A DNA stretch of 32,298 bases from Hyphomicrobiales bacterium (GTDB lineage: Bacteria; Pseudomonadota; Alphaproteobacteria; Rhizobiales; Rhizobiaceae), in assembly GCA_900471605.1 (NCBI GenBank), contig UCEY01000080.1, forward strand, positions 1-32,298. Direction: 5' to 3'. Every line of letters starts with the position of its first letter. The first letter of the stretch is position 1. This document shows, piece after piece, positions 24,834 through 32,298 of the stretch. Both the position numbers and the translations under genes were made by a program. The notes beneath the pieces are model-generated. The model had not been told where the DNA came from. It saw only the letters and a program-made list of their open reading frames with translations, and ran no database searches.

Positions 24834-26360
24834 ATGAAATTGAAGCTCGCATTCCTTGTCGCAACCGCGCTCGTCGCCACGCCGTCGTTTCTGATGGCGC
24901 AGGAGAAGGGTGGCGTCATCAACGTCGCGACCATCGGCGAACCGCCGACGCTCGATCCGATGACGTCCACCGCCGACCTCGTGGGTATCGTCACCCAGCA
25001 CATTTTCGAGACGCTCTATACGTTCAACAAGAAGTGGGATGTCACGCCGCTCCTGGCGGAAAGCCTGCCGGAGGTGAGTGCCGACGGCAAGACCTACACG
25101 ATCAAGCTCAGGACCGGCATCAAGTTCCACGACGGCAGCGACATGACCTCGGAAGACGTGGTCGCCTCGCTCACCCGCTGGACCAAGCTCGCCTCGCGCG
25201 GCAAGCAGGCGGCCGGCTTCATCGAGTCGATTTCCGCCGCCGACCCGGCGACCGTGACGATCAAGCTGAAGCAGCCCTATGCGCCGCTCGCCTCGCTGCT
25301 CGCCTTCAACAACTCCGCCGCGATCATTATCCCGGCTGAGAAGCAGGCCGATACGATGACCGATTTCATCGGCACCGGCCCCTACATGCTGAAGGAGCGC
25401 AAGGCCGACCAGTATATCCAGCTCACCCGCTTCAAAGATTACAAGCCGCGCTCCGGCGAGAGCGACGGTTATGGCGGCGCCCGCCACCAGTATCTCGACG
25501 AAATCCGTTTCGTGCCGGTCCCGGACCCGAACACCCGCGTCGAAGCCGCCGTTTCCGGCCAGTATGACTATATCGACTCGCTGCCGGTCGAATCCTTCGA
25601 CAAGGTGAAGGCCTCGAAGGCCACGCAGCCGCTGCTGTTGAAGCCGTTCGGTTACCCGGTCTTCGTCTTCAACACCGCGGAAGGCGCCGCCAAGAGCCTT
25701 GGCGTCCGCAAGGCGATCCGCCAGGCGCTCAGCATGGAAGACATGCTTGCGGCCGCCTTCGGCAGCAAGGACTTCTACGCGCTCGACGGCAATATCTATC
25801 CGGCCTCCTTCACCTGGAGCACGGATGCCGGCGTGAAGGGCAATTACAACGTCGCCGATCCGGAAGGCGCCGCCAAGGCCGCCAAGGCCGCGGGTTATGA
25901 CGGCAAGCCGATCCGCATCCTGACCAGCCGCCAGTACGAGTTCCACTACAAGATGGCGCAGGTCGCAGCCGAGTATCTGAAACTTGCCGGCTTTGCCGTC
26001 GACATGCAGGTGGTCGACTGGGCGACGCTTACCCAGCGCCGCACCGACAAGGCGCTCTGGGACATCTATATCACCCACAGCCCGTTCCTGCCCGAGCCGG
26101 CGCTGATCGGTTCGCTGGCCCCGACATCGCCGGGCTGGTGGGATACGCCTGCCAGAAAGGCGACCGTGGATGCTTTCTCGGCGGAGTCGGATCCGAAGAA
26201 GCGCGTCGAGCTCTGGGCGAATGTCCAGAAGGCCATGTATGACGAGGCTCCGTTCATGAAGATCGGCGACTTCAACGCCGTCTCGGCGATGTCCACGAAG
26301 CTCCAGGGCGTCGATCCCGCTCCGTGGCCGTACTTCTGGAACGCGTCGATCAAGAAGTAA
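24834..26360 (+). CDS. Peptide-type ABC transporter substrate-binding protein (family 5)
   Basis: A 508-residue extracytoplasmic binding protein of the DppA/OppA class (SBP_bac_5). An N-terminal signal peptide is clear (MKLKLAFLVATALVATPSFLMA, cleavage near residue 22). The mature protein starts GGVINVATIGEPPTLDPMTS and contains LRTGIKFHDGSDMTSEDVV, the family signature around residue 100, and a GTGPYMLKE segment. GGGAG lies 7 nt before ATG 24834. Members bind peptides, opines, nickel or sugars, and the ligand cannot be told from the sequence. The downstream amidohydrolase, RidA and PLP enzyme suggest an acylated amino or hydroxy acid. A strong stem-loop follows the stop codon. A much longer open frame continues upstream from this gene but is antisense to the FAH and GST genes and is not coding. 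Confidence 0.93.
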   Translation: MKLKLAFLVATALVATPSFLMAQEKGGVINVATIGEPPTLDPMTSTADLVGIVTQHIFETLYTFNKKWDVTPLLAESLPEVSADGKTYTIKLRTGIKFHDGSDMTSEDVVASLTRWTKLASRGKQAAGFIESISAADPATVTIKLKQPYAPLASLLAFNNSAAIIIPAEKQADTMTDFIGTGPYMLKERKADQYIQLTRFKDYKPRSGESDGYGGARHQYLDEIRFVPVPDPNTRVEAAVSGQYDYIDSLPVESFDKVKASKATQPLLLKPFGYPVFVFNTAEGAAKSLGVRKAIRQALSMEDMLAAAFGSKDFYALDGNIYPASFTWSTDAGVKGNYNVADPEGAAKAAKAAGYDGKPIRILTSRQYEFHYKMAQVAAEYLKLAGFAVDMQVVDWATLTQRRTDKALWDIYITHSPFLPEPALIGSLAPTSPGWWDTPARKATVDAFSAESDPKKRVELWANVQKAMYDEAPFMKIGDFNAVSAMSTKLQGVDPAPWPYFWNASIKK

Positions 26361-26370
26361 GATCCTCCCA

Positions 26371-26410
26371 GGGAACGCGGATGCCGGTTTACGGATCGGC
26401 ATCCGTTCCC
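26371..26410 (+). repeat. Strong stem-loop between the binding-protein and permease genes
   Basis: CGGATGCCG (26378-26386) pairs with CGGCATCCG (26397-26405) across a 10-nt loop, extended by GGGAA (26371-26375) pairing with TTCCC (26406-26410) after a 2-nt bulge. No T-run follows, so it looks like a message-stabilising or processing hairpin rather than a terminator, and would favour the binding protein over the permeases. Confidence 0.65.
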
Positions 26411-26448
26411 GATGATGTCCGCACGGCCGGACACAGGAACACCTTCGA

Positions 26449-27390
26449 ATGATACGATACATTCTCCAACGCCTTGCCGGCATGATCGTCGTGATGTTTC
26501 TCGTCGTCACGATCGTGTTCGTCATCGTTCGCGTGACGCCCGGCGATCCGGCCGCAGTCATGCTCGGTCCCGATGCGTCGGCCGGGGATATCGCCGAATT
26601 GCGGGCCCGTCTCGGCCTCGATCAGTCGATCGCCGTCCAGTATGTCTTCTATATCGGCCAGCTTCTGAAGGGCGATCTCGGCCAGTCGATCTTCCTCAAC
26701 ATGCCGGTGACGTCGGCGTTGCTCGACCGCGCCGAACCGACCTTCTTCCTGACGGTCTTCTCGCTCGCCATCGCCAGCGTCATCGCGCTGCCGATCGGCA
26801 TCTATGCCGCCTATCGGCGCGGGTCCTTCGTCGACCAGGCCGCGACGACGGTCGCGATGCTGGCCGCCAGCATTCCGAGCTTCTGGCTGGGTCTCATCCT
26901 CATGCAGTTCTTCGCCGTGCGGATGAACCTGTTCCCGGTTTCCGGTTACGGCGGGCCGGGCGCCAGCTTCGCCGAGCGCATGTATCACCTGACATTGCCG
27001 GCCTTCGCGCTCGGCCTCGTTTCCTCGGCGCTGATCCTGCGGTTCACCCGCGCCTCGATGCTCGACGTGCTCGGCGATGACTATATCCGTACCGCCCGCG
27101 CAAAAGGGCTGATCGAGCGGCGCGTCGTGCTGAAACACGCGTTGAAGAACGCGCTGATCCCGATCCTCACCGTGCTGGGCCTGACCGCCGCCGTGCTGAT
27201 TTCAGGAGCCGTCGTCACCGAAACCGTGTTCGGCCTGCCGGGTGTCGGCAATCTGGTGGTCTCGGCGGTGCTCAGGCGTGACTATCCCGTCATCCAGGGG
27301 GCGCTGCTCGTGATTGCCGGCCTTTACGTCCTCATCAATTTTGCGATCGACATGCTCTATCTGCTGGTCGATCCGAGGGTGCGCTACTGA
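26449..27390 (+). CDS. Peptide-type ABC transporter permease (DppB-like)
   Basis: A 313-residue inner-membrane permease of the DppB/OppB class. The family N-terminus YILQRLAGMIVVMFLVVTIVF, then FVIVRVTPGDPA, is clear. Several hydrophobic segments follow, and the cytoplasmic EAA-type loop (IRTARAKGLIERRVVLKHAL) precedes the final helices and the GLPGVGNLVVSAVLRRDYP segment typical of the family. An AGGAA site lies upstream of ATG 26449. Its stop overlaps the next permease by one nucleotide (TGATG). It forms the channel with the next gene product. Confidence 0.94.
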   Translation: MIRYILQRLAGMIVVMFLVVTIVFVIVRVTPGDPAAVMLGPDASAGDIAELRARLGLDQSIAVQYVFYIGQLLKGDLGQSIFLNMPVTSALLDRAEPTFFLTVFSLAIASVIALPIGIYAAYRRGSFVDQAATTVAMLAASIPSFWLGLILMQFFAVRMNLFPVSGYGGPGASFAERMYHLTLPAFALGLVSSALILRFTRASMLDVLGDDYIRTARAKGLIERRVVLKHALKNALIPILTVLGLTAAVLISGAVVTETVFGLPGVGNLVVSAVLRRDYPVIQGALLVIAGLYVLINFAIDMLYLLVDPRVRY

Positions 27391-28262
27391 TGGCGGAGAT
27401 TGTTACCAGCAAACCGGCGACCGGCGAGGGGATGAAGTTCTTCCGCCGTTTCCTCAAGCGCAAGACGGTCGCGCTCGGGGTGATCGTCCTCGTGATCTTC
27501 GTCCTGCTCGCTGTCTTCGCGCCGTGGATCGCACCTTATTCACCGTCGAAACTGTCGATCGTCAACCGGTTGAAGCCGCCGGGCGAACTCTACTGGTTTG
27601 GGACCGACGAATTCGGCCGCGATGTCTTCTCGCGCACCATCTATGCAGGGCGGCTGTCGCTGCTGGTGGGGGCTGCGGTCGTCACCCTTTCGGCGGTCAT
27701 CGGCGTGACGCTCGGCCTGCTTGCCGGCTTCTTCCGGAGGCTCGACACGCCGATCGCCCGGTTGATCGACGCGATGATGGCCTTTCCGGACATCCTGCTG
27801 GCGATCGCGCTGGTCGCGGCGCTCGGGCCTTCACTGGTAACGGTGATCATCGCGCTGTCGATCGTCTATTCGCCGCGGCTTGCGCGTATCGTCCGGGCCT
27901 CGACGCTGGTGATCCGCGAACTGCCTTACGTGGAGGCGGCAGAGGCGCTCGGCATCTCGACCTTCCACATCATGACCCGGCACGTGCTGCGCAATCTCGT
28001 GTCGCCGATCCTGGTGCAGGGCACGTTCCTGTTCGCCAGCGCCATGCTTGCCGAAGCCGGACTTTCCTTCCTCGGCCTCGGCGTCAGCCCTGAAATTCCG
28101 ACCTGGGGAACCATGATCTCCGCCGGCCGCCAATATGTCGGCCAGGCAGACTGGATGACCTATTTCCCGGGCTTCGCCATCATTCTTTCCGTCCTGTCGC
28201 TGCAGATGGTCGGCGACGGATTGCGGGACATGCTCGATCCAAGACTTCGAAAGGACCTGTAA
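27390..28262 (+). CDS. Peptide-type ABC transporter permease (DppC-like)
   Basis: A 290-residue permease of the DppC/OppC class. It starts with a cytoplasmic segment and one helix (VALGVIVLVIFVLLAVFAPW), then the family motif YWFGTDEFGRDVFSRTIYAG. The EAA loop is VEAAEALGISTFHIMTRHVL, and the GLGVSPEIPTWGTMI region lies near the end. It is joined to the previous permease by a 1-nt overlap and to the amidohydrolase with no gap. Dpp-type operons normally continue with two ATPase genes, and none is found here. Confidence 0.94.
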   Translation: MAEIVTSKPATGEGMKFFRRFLKRKTVALGVIVLVIFVLLAVFAPWIAPYSPSKLSIVNRLKPPGELYWFGTDEFGRDVFSRTIYAGRLSLLVGAAVVTLSAVIGVTLGLLAGFFRRLDTPIARLIDAMMAFPDILLAIALVAALGPSLVTVIIALSIVYSPRLARIVRASTLVIRELPYVEAAEALGISTFHIMTRHVLRNLVSPILVQGTFLFASAMLAEAGLSFLGLGVSPEIPTWGTMISAGRQYVGQADWMTYFPGFAIILSVLSLQMVGDGLRDMLDPRLRKDL

Positions 28263-29471
28263 ATGACCGGTGAAACAGCGGGCCAGCCGCTCCTCCTCAC
28301 CAATGTGAAGCCGATGGCTTTCGGCGGCAATGCGCCCTCCGGCACGACCGATATCCTGGTCGGCGGCGACGGCAAGATCTCCGCCATCGGCCCGTCGCTC
28401 GCAGCTCCAGCGGATGCGGTCCGGGTGGACGGCAAGGGCGCCTTCATCTCGCCCGGCTGGATCGACCTGCATGTGCATATCTGGCATGGCGGCACCGATA
28501 TCTCGATCCGCCCGTCCGAATGCGGCGCCGAGCGCGGCGTGACGACGCTGGTCGATGCCGGTTCCGCCGGCGAGGCCAATTTCCACGGCTTTCGCGAATA
28601 CATCATCGAGCCGTCGAAAGAGCGCATCAAGGCCTTCCTGAACCTCGGCTCGATCGGCCTCGTCGCCTGCAACCGCGTTGCCGAGCTGCGCGATATCCGC
28701 GATATCGACCTCGACCGCATCCTCGAATGTTATGCGGAGAACAAGGAACATATCGTCGGCATCAAGGTGCGGGCGAGCCATGTGATTACCGGTTCCTGGG
28801 GCGTCACCCCGGTCAAGCTCGGCAAGAAGATCGCCAAGATCCTGAAAGTGCCGATGATGGTGCATGTCGGCGAGCCGCCGGCGCTCTATGACGAGGTGCT
28901 GGAAATCCTCGGCCCCGGCGACGTCGTCACCCACTGCTTCAACGGCAAGGCGGGTTCGAGCATCATGGAAGACGAGGACCTCTACAATCTCGCCGAACGC
29001 TGCGCCGGCGAGGGCATCCGCCTCGATATCGGCCACGGCGGCGCGTCCTTCTCCTTCAAGGTGGCGGAAGCGGCGATCGCCCGCGGCCTGCTGCCCTATT
29101 CGATCTCGACCGACCTGCACGGCCATTCGATGAATTTCCCGGTCTGGGACCTGGCGACCACCATGTCCAAGCTGCTGTCGGTCGGCATGCCGTTCGACAA
29201 GGTGGTCGAAGCGGTCACCCATGCGCCGGCTTCCGTCATCAAGCTGCCGATGGAAAACCGGCTGTCGGTCGGCGAACGCGCCGACTTCACCGTGTTCGAT
29301 CTCATCGATGCCGATCTCGAAGCGACCGATTCCAACGGCGACGTCTCGCGCCTGCGGAAACTGTTCGAGCCGCGCTACGCGGTCATCGGTTCGGAAGCCA
29401 TCACCGCCAGCCGCTACATCCCGCGGGCCCGCAAGCTCGTCCGCCACAGCCACGGTTATTCCTGGCGCTGA
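28263..29471 (+). CDS. Amidohydrolase/deacetylase family metallohydrolase (COG3964, Atu3266-like)
   Basis: A 402-residue amidohydrolase-superfamily enzyme with a complete binuclear metal site: HxH at His70 and His72 (WIDLHVHIWHGG), a likely carboxylated Lys168 (GIKVRAS), His201 (MVHVGEPP), His224 (VTHCFNG) and Asp284 (STDLHGHS). This pattern and length match COG3964, often misannotated as dihydroorotase. The characterised Agrobacterium member Atu3266 hydrolyses alpha-acetyl carboxylates such as acetyl-(R)-mandelate (my recollection of published work), but the natural substrate is not established. Its ATG directly follows the permease stop (zero gap), so transport and hydrolysis are co-expressed. 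RidA follows 34 nt later. Confidence 0.9.
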   Translation: MTGETAGQPLLLTNVKPMAFGGNAPSGTTDILVGGDGKISAIGPSLAAPADAVRVDGKGAFISPGWIDLHVHIWHGGTDISIRPSECGAERGVTTLVDAGSAGEANFHGFREYIIEPSKERIKAFLNLGSIGLVACNRVAELRDIRDIDLDRILECYAENKEHIVGIKVRASHVITGSWGVTPVKLGKKIAKILKVPMMVHVGEPPALYDEVLEILGPGDVVTHCFNGKAGSSIMEDEDLYNLAERCAGEGIRLDIGHGGASFSFKVAEAAIARGLLPYSISTDLHGHSMNFPVWDLATTMSKLLSVGMPFDKVVEAVTHAPASVIKLPMENRLSVGERADFTVFDLIDADLEATDSNGDVSRLRKLFEPRYAVIGSEAITASRYIPRARKLVRHSHGYSWR

Positions 29472-29505
29472 GGCGCATTCTTGAAATCGCATGACAGGAG
29501 TCGAC

Positions 29506-30003
29506 GTGAACACGTCTTCAGCAAAGGCCGCTCCCACGGCACAGACACCTTACGACCGGCTGACTGAGCTCGGCATCAAGCTGCCGCCGCCGCCGCCGCC
29601 GATCGCCAATTTCGTCACGCATGTCCGCGAAGGAAACATGCTCTACCTTTCCGGCCAGGGGCCGCGCGAGGCGGATGGCCATCTGCATGCCGGCAAGGTG
29701 GGCGCCGATGTCGGCGTCGATCTTGCCTATCAGCATGCGCGGCTGGTCGGCATCAACCTGCTGGCGGTCATGCACGAGGCGCTCGGGGATCTTTCGCGGG
29801 TGAAGCGTGTGGTGAAACTGCTCGGCATGGTCAATGCCGTGCCGGATTTCGAGGATCATCCGACGGTCATCAACGGCTGCTCGGACCTGTTCATCTCGGT
29901 GTTCGGCGATGCCGGCCAGCATGCGCGCTCGGCGGTCGGTTTCGGTTCGCTGCCCGGCAATATCACCGTCGAAATCGAGGCGATCGTCTCGCTGAACGAC
30001 TGA
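29506..30003 (+). CDS. RidA/YjgF-family enamine/imine deaminase-like protein
   Basis: A 165-residue RidA-superfamily protein, longer than the roughly 130-residue archetype because of an N-terminal extension with LPPPPPPIANFV, typical of the YjgF-like subgroup 1. The substrate-binding Arg of RidA is kept in ARSAVGFGSLPGN, and the Glu of the EIEAIV C-terminal strand is present. RidA proteins hydrolyse reactive 2-aminoacrylate-type enamines and imines released by PLP enzymes. I chose GTG 29506, with AGGAG 5 nt upstream. ATG 29491 is in frame but has no ribosome-binding site and would add five residues. The gene ends only 10 nt from the convergent IclR gene. Activity of this subgroup is less well documented. 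Confidence 0.88.
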   Translation: MNTSSAKAAPTAQTPYDRLTELGIKLPPPPPPIANFVTHVREGNMLYLSGQGPREADGHLHAGKVGADVGVDLAYQHARLVGINLLAVMHEALGDLSRVKRVVKLLGMVNAVPDFEDHPTVINGCSDLFISVFGDAGQHARSAVGFGSLPGNITVEIEAIVSLND

Positions 30004-30013
30004 GGAGGCAAGG

Positions 30014-30847
30014 TCAGTGGTTGCGCCAACCCATCAGCTTCTCGATCCGCTGGGCGGCAGCACGGACGTGCTCCGTATAGTGGTTCTCGTCGGAAAAGAC
30101 TTTCTGTTCCGGCAGCACGATGGAAATGGTCGCAACGCATGCACCGCTCCGGTCGCAGACCGGCGAGGCGATGCACGCAACCGCATAATCGGACTCCGCC
30201 ACCTGGATCGACAGCCGCTCTTCGAAGGCCTTGCCGGCCGAGTCGGAGAGCGTGCGGGCGTCGATCTCGGCGCGGCCGGTCGGCGAGGTGCGGGCGCAGC
30301 GCTTGAAAAGCTCGATCCGCTCGGCCTCGGCCAAGTGCCCGACCAGAAGCCGGCCGGACGCGGTCCAGTTGAGCGGCACGCGGGTGCCGACACGCGACGC
30401 GACCTGGTAATGGCTCGGGCCGTCCGCCATGGCGAGCACCAGCATGTAGTCGCCGTCGCGGCCGCAGACCTGCACGGTTTCGCCGGCCTCGCGGCAGAGG
30501 TCGTGCATTTCGTGGGTGGCGACGCTCATGAAATCCAGCGACCGGGCATAGGCGAGGCCGTAATGGTAGAGCCTGGCGCCAAGCCAGATAGAGCCGTCGG
30601 CATTGCGGGCCAGCATGTTCTTCTCGACCAGATCGTCGATGATCACGTAGACGGTCGAGAGCGGCGCCTTGATCGCCTTGGCGATCGCATAGGCGCCGGC
30701 CGGCGCACCCGTTTCGTAGAGATGGTCGATCACCTGCAGCGCGCGGTCGATGCCGCTCACGCGCGAGCGGCGCGCGCCCTTGGCTTCCGTTTCCAATTCG
30801 GAACCGGTCCCAGCGGAGAGGTCTGCGGATGAAGTCTTGGCGTCCAA
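30014..30847 (-). CDS. IclR-family transcriptional regulator
   Basis: A 277-residue regulator with an N-terminal winged helix (VSGIDRALQVIDHLYETGAP, then the recognition helix around APLSTVYVIIDDLVE) and a C-terminal IclR effector domain (about residues 105-270), including LNWTASGRLLVGHL and YAVACIASPVCDRSG. The proposed start is TTG 30847, since GAGGAG (30860-30855 on this strand) lies 7 nt before it. The ATG at 30928 would add 27 residues running through the promoter region. It is divergent from the SelA-like gene and convergent with the RidA gene, inside the catabolic cluster, and is the likely local regulator. Effector unknown. Confidence 0.9.
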   Translation of the reverse strand: MDAKTSSADLSAGTGSELETEAKGARRSRVSGIDRALQVIDHLYETGAPAGAYAIAKAIKAPLSTVYVIIDDLVEKNMLARNADGSIWLGARLYHYGLAYARSLDFMSVATHEMHDLCREAGETVQVCGRDGDYMLVLAMADGPSHYQVASRVGTRVPLNWTASGRLLVGHLAEAERIELFKRCARTSPTGRAEIDARTLSDSAGKAFEERLSIQVAESDYAVACIASPVCDRSGACVATISIVLPEQKVFSDENHYTEHVRAAAQRIEKLMGWRNH

Positions 30848-30958
30848 TTCAACGCTCCTCGTCTGATTTCGAGAGGCTATTACATTACTATGGCATAGCT
30901 GTCGATGGTTATTCGCAGCCGCGATCATTTACAAGAGACAGCACTTTGGAGAACCACA
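30848..30958. promoter_or_regulatory. Divergent promoter region between the IclR and SelA-like genes
   Basis: On the minus strand TCGACA (30916-30911) and TAATAG (30893-30888), 17 nt apart, make a fair promoter for the regulator. Between them lies CTATGGCATAG (30889-30899), a short palindrome that could be a regulator site. The outer GCTAT/ATAGC bases are also symmetric. GGAG precedes the SelA-like ATG at 30959. No clear plus-strand promoter is visible. Confidence 0.35.
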
Positions 30959-32155
30959 ATGACCGATGATATCCGCACGCAGATCGGCCTTCGCCCGGTC
31001 ATCAACGTTTCCGGCACGATGACGAGCCTCGGCGCTTCCATCGTGGTTCCGGAGGCAATCCAGGCGATGGCGGCGATCCTGCCGCAATTCGTGGAGATCA
31101 ACGATCTGCAGCGCAAGGCGAGCGCGGTCATCGCGCGGCTGACCGGCGGCGAAGCGGGCTTCGTGACCGCCTCCTGCTCCTCGGGCATCAGCCTCGCAGT
31201 CGCGGGCGCGATTACCGGCAATAACCTGCTGGCAATCGAGAAGCTGCCGGACACCGTGCCGGAAAAGAACGAAGTGCTCGTGCAGATGGGCCATGTGGTC
31301 AGCTACGGTGCGCCGGTGGACCAGGCGATCCGGCTTGCCGGAGGCAAGGTCGTACCGGTCGGCCAGGCGACTTCGACGCACCGCTACCACATGGAAAACG
31401 CGATTACTGAAAAGACGGCCGCCGCCGTCTATGTCGTGTCGCATCATGTGGTCGATTACGGCCTGCTGAACCTGGTCGAGTTCGTCGAGATCGCCCATGC
31501 GAAGGGCGTACCGGTCATCGTCGATGCGGCTTCCGAATATGACCTGAAGCTGTTTTTGGCGCAGGGGGCGGATATCGCGCTCTATTCCGGCCACAAGTTC
31601 CTCGGCGGCCCGACTTCGGGCATCGTCGCCGGCAAGAAGGAACTGGTGCGCAGCGCTTTCCTGCAGAACATGGGCATCGGCCGCGGCATGAAGGTCGGCA
31701 AGGAAAGCGTCTTCGGCGTCATGGCGGCGCTGGAAGCCTGGGAGAGCCGAGACCACGCGGGCATCCGCGAGCGCGAGACGAGCTATCTTAATCTCTGGAA
31801 GCGGACCCTCGACGGCCGTCCGGGGGTCACGGCGCTGATCGAGCCGGACCCGACCAACAATCCGCTCGACCGCATGCGTGTGATCATTTCCGCGCCGGAA
31901 GCGCATATCACCGCTTGGGATCTGGCCGCAGCACTCGGCCGCGGCAATCCGCCGGTCATCGTCCGCGATCATGAGGTGGAGCATCACTACTTCTACCTCG
32001 ACCCTTGCAACCTGCATCCGGGTCAGGAAACCGTCGTCGCGGCCCGCTTGGCGGAAGAACTCGACAAGGCGCGCGCCTCCAACGAGATCATCGCGACGCC
32101 GATCGAAGAACGCAGCCGCCATCGCTTCGACGGCGCGCTTCGCTGGCCGGACTGA
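30959..32155 (+). CDS. SelA-like PLP-dependent enzyme (possible amino/sugar-acid ammonia-lyase)
   Basis: A 398-residue PLP enzyme of fold type I related to bacterial SelA and to D-glucosaminate-6-phosphate ammonia-lyase (DgaE). It starts with LRPVINVSGTMTSLGASIV, as this group does, has the ASCSSGISLAVAG phosphate-binding region, the VDAASEYDL segment with the cofactor-contacting Asp, and YSGHKFLGGPTSG with the likely Schiff-base Lys213. It is much shorter than true SelA (about 460 residues) and lacks the tRNA-binding N-terminal domain, so it is not a selenocysteine synthase. Related genes occur beside COG3964 amidohydrolases in other bacteria. The reaction may be ammonia elimination from the deacylated product; this is inference. 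It is separated from the other catabolic genes by the IclR gene and has its own promoter region. Confidence 0.88.
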   Translation: MTDDIRTQIGLRPVINVSGTMTSLGASIVVPEAIQAMAAILPQFVEINDLQRKASAVIARLTGGEAGFVTASCSSGISLAVAGAITGNNLLAIEKLPDTVPEKNEVLVQMGHVVSYGAPVDQAIRLAGGKVVPVGQATSTHRYHMENAITEKTAAAVYVVSHHVVDYGLLNLVEFVEIAHAKGVPVIVDAASEYDLKLFLAQGADIALYSGHKFLGGPTSGIVAGKKELVRSAFLQNMGIGRGMKVGKESVFGVMAALEAWESRDHAGIRERETSYLNLWKRTLDGRPGVTALIEPDPTNNPLDRMRVIISAPEAHITAWDLAAALGRGNPPVIVRDHEVEHHYFYLDPCNLHPGQETVVAARLAEELDKARASNEIIATPIEERSRHRFDGALRWPD

Positions 32156-32214
32156 GAGGCAGCGCGATAGTGGGATAATCGCATAGAGAATGTGAGACGG
32201 CGCGGCAGTCCTAA

Positions 32215-32298
32215 CTCTCCCCCCTTGTGGGGAGGGTGGCCGGCAGGCGGGAGGGGTTTTGATGCGGAGCCAAGTCCCCTCCCCAACCCCTCCCCACA
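32215..32298. repeat. RIME-like repeat at the right edge (truncated)
   Basis: After the SelA-like gene, CTCCCC (32217-32222) pairs with GGGGAG (32229-32234), followed by GGTGGCCGGCAGGCGGGAGG, close to the element between rhaD and rhaI. The last bases CCCCTCCCCACA (32287-32298) are the start of an inverted copy of TGTGGGGAGGG, so an inverted partner continues beyond the window. The region between the SelA-like stop and this repeat (32156-32214) holds no gene that I can see. Confidence 0.65.

Noticed and set aside
28263..29471. Dihydroorotase assignment for the amidohydrolase
   Set aside because: COG3964 proteins are commonly misannotated as dihydroorotase. There is no pyrimidine gene nearby, and the transport/RidA/PLP context points to catabolism.
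30959..32155. Selenocysteine synthase (SelA) assignment
   Set aside because: The protein is too short, lacks the N-terminal tRNA-binding domain, and no selB or selC is visible nearby; it belongs to the SelA-like metabolic enzymes.

Overview
The window looks like a chromosomal or megaplasmid accessory-metabolism region of an alphaproteobacterium of the Rhizobiaceae (Rhizobium, Agrobacterium or a relative). The reasons are high GC content, an L-rhamnose locus with the gene order known from Rhizobium leguminosarum (rhaRSTPQUK divergent from rhaDI), RIME-like rhizobial intergenic repeats, and a DUF982 gene. All genes look intact except the first, which is cut by the left edge. I saw no rRNA, tRNA, CRISPR array, insertion sequence or phage gene.

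Layout. Positions 1-2056 (+): the 3' part of an FAD-linked 2-hydroxyacid dehydrogenase (GlcD type) and a FadR-type GntR regulator. 2057-9223 (-): rhaR-rhaS-rhaT-rhaP-rhaQ-rhaU-rhaK, encoding a DeoR repressor, an ABC sugar importer, a mutarotase and a kinase. 9426-12977 (+): rhaD (aldolase fused to a dehydrogenase) and rhaI (isomerase), with a RIME-like repeat between them. 13081-14229 (-): a PatB/MalY-type aminotransferase-fold C-S lyase. 14508-22053 (+): an MdtABC-like RND efflux operon of one membrane-fusion protein and two pumps. 22083-24548 (-): a DUF982 protein, a fumarylacetoacetate-hydrolase family protein and a YghU-type glutathione transferase. 24834-32155: a catabolic cluster with a peptide-type ABC binding protein, two permeases, a COG3964-type amidohydrolase, a RidA-family protein, an IclR regulator (-) and a SelA-like PLP enzyme. 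The right end (about 32215-32298) holds further RIME-like repeat sequence.

How the genes work together. The rha genes form a complete route: RhaSTPQ imports rhamnose, RhaU interconverts its anomers, RhaI makes rhamnulose, RhaK phosphorylates it, and RhaD cleaves rhamnulose-1-phosphate and acts on the lactaldehyde. The divergent rhaR/rhaD promoter region carries two near-identical inverted 19-bp sites, each ending in a TTGACA box, about 54 bp apart.

The 24.8-32.2 kb cluster is the most promising candidate for an under-described system. Its parts suggest uptake of an acylated small molecule, deacylation, then PLP-dependent elimination with RidA clearing the enamine/imine product. The true substrate is unknown, and no ABC ATPase gene is present in the window. 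A 22-bp near-palindrome overlaps the predicted transcription start of this operon.
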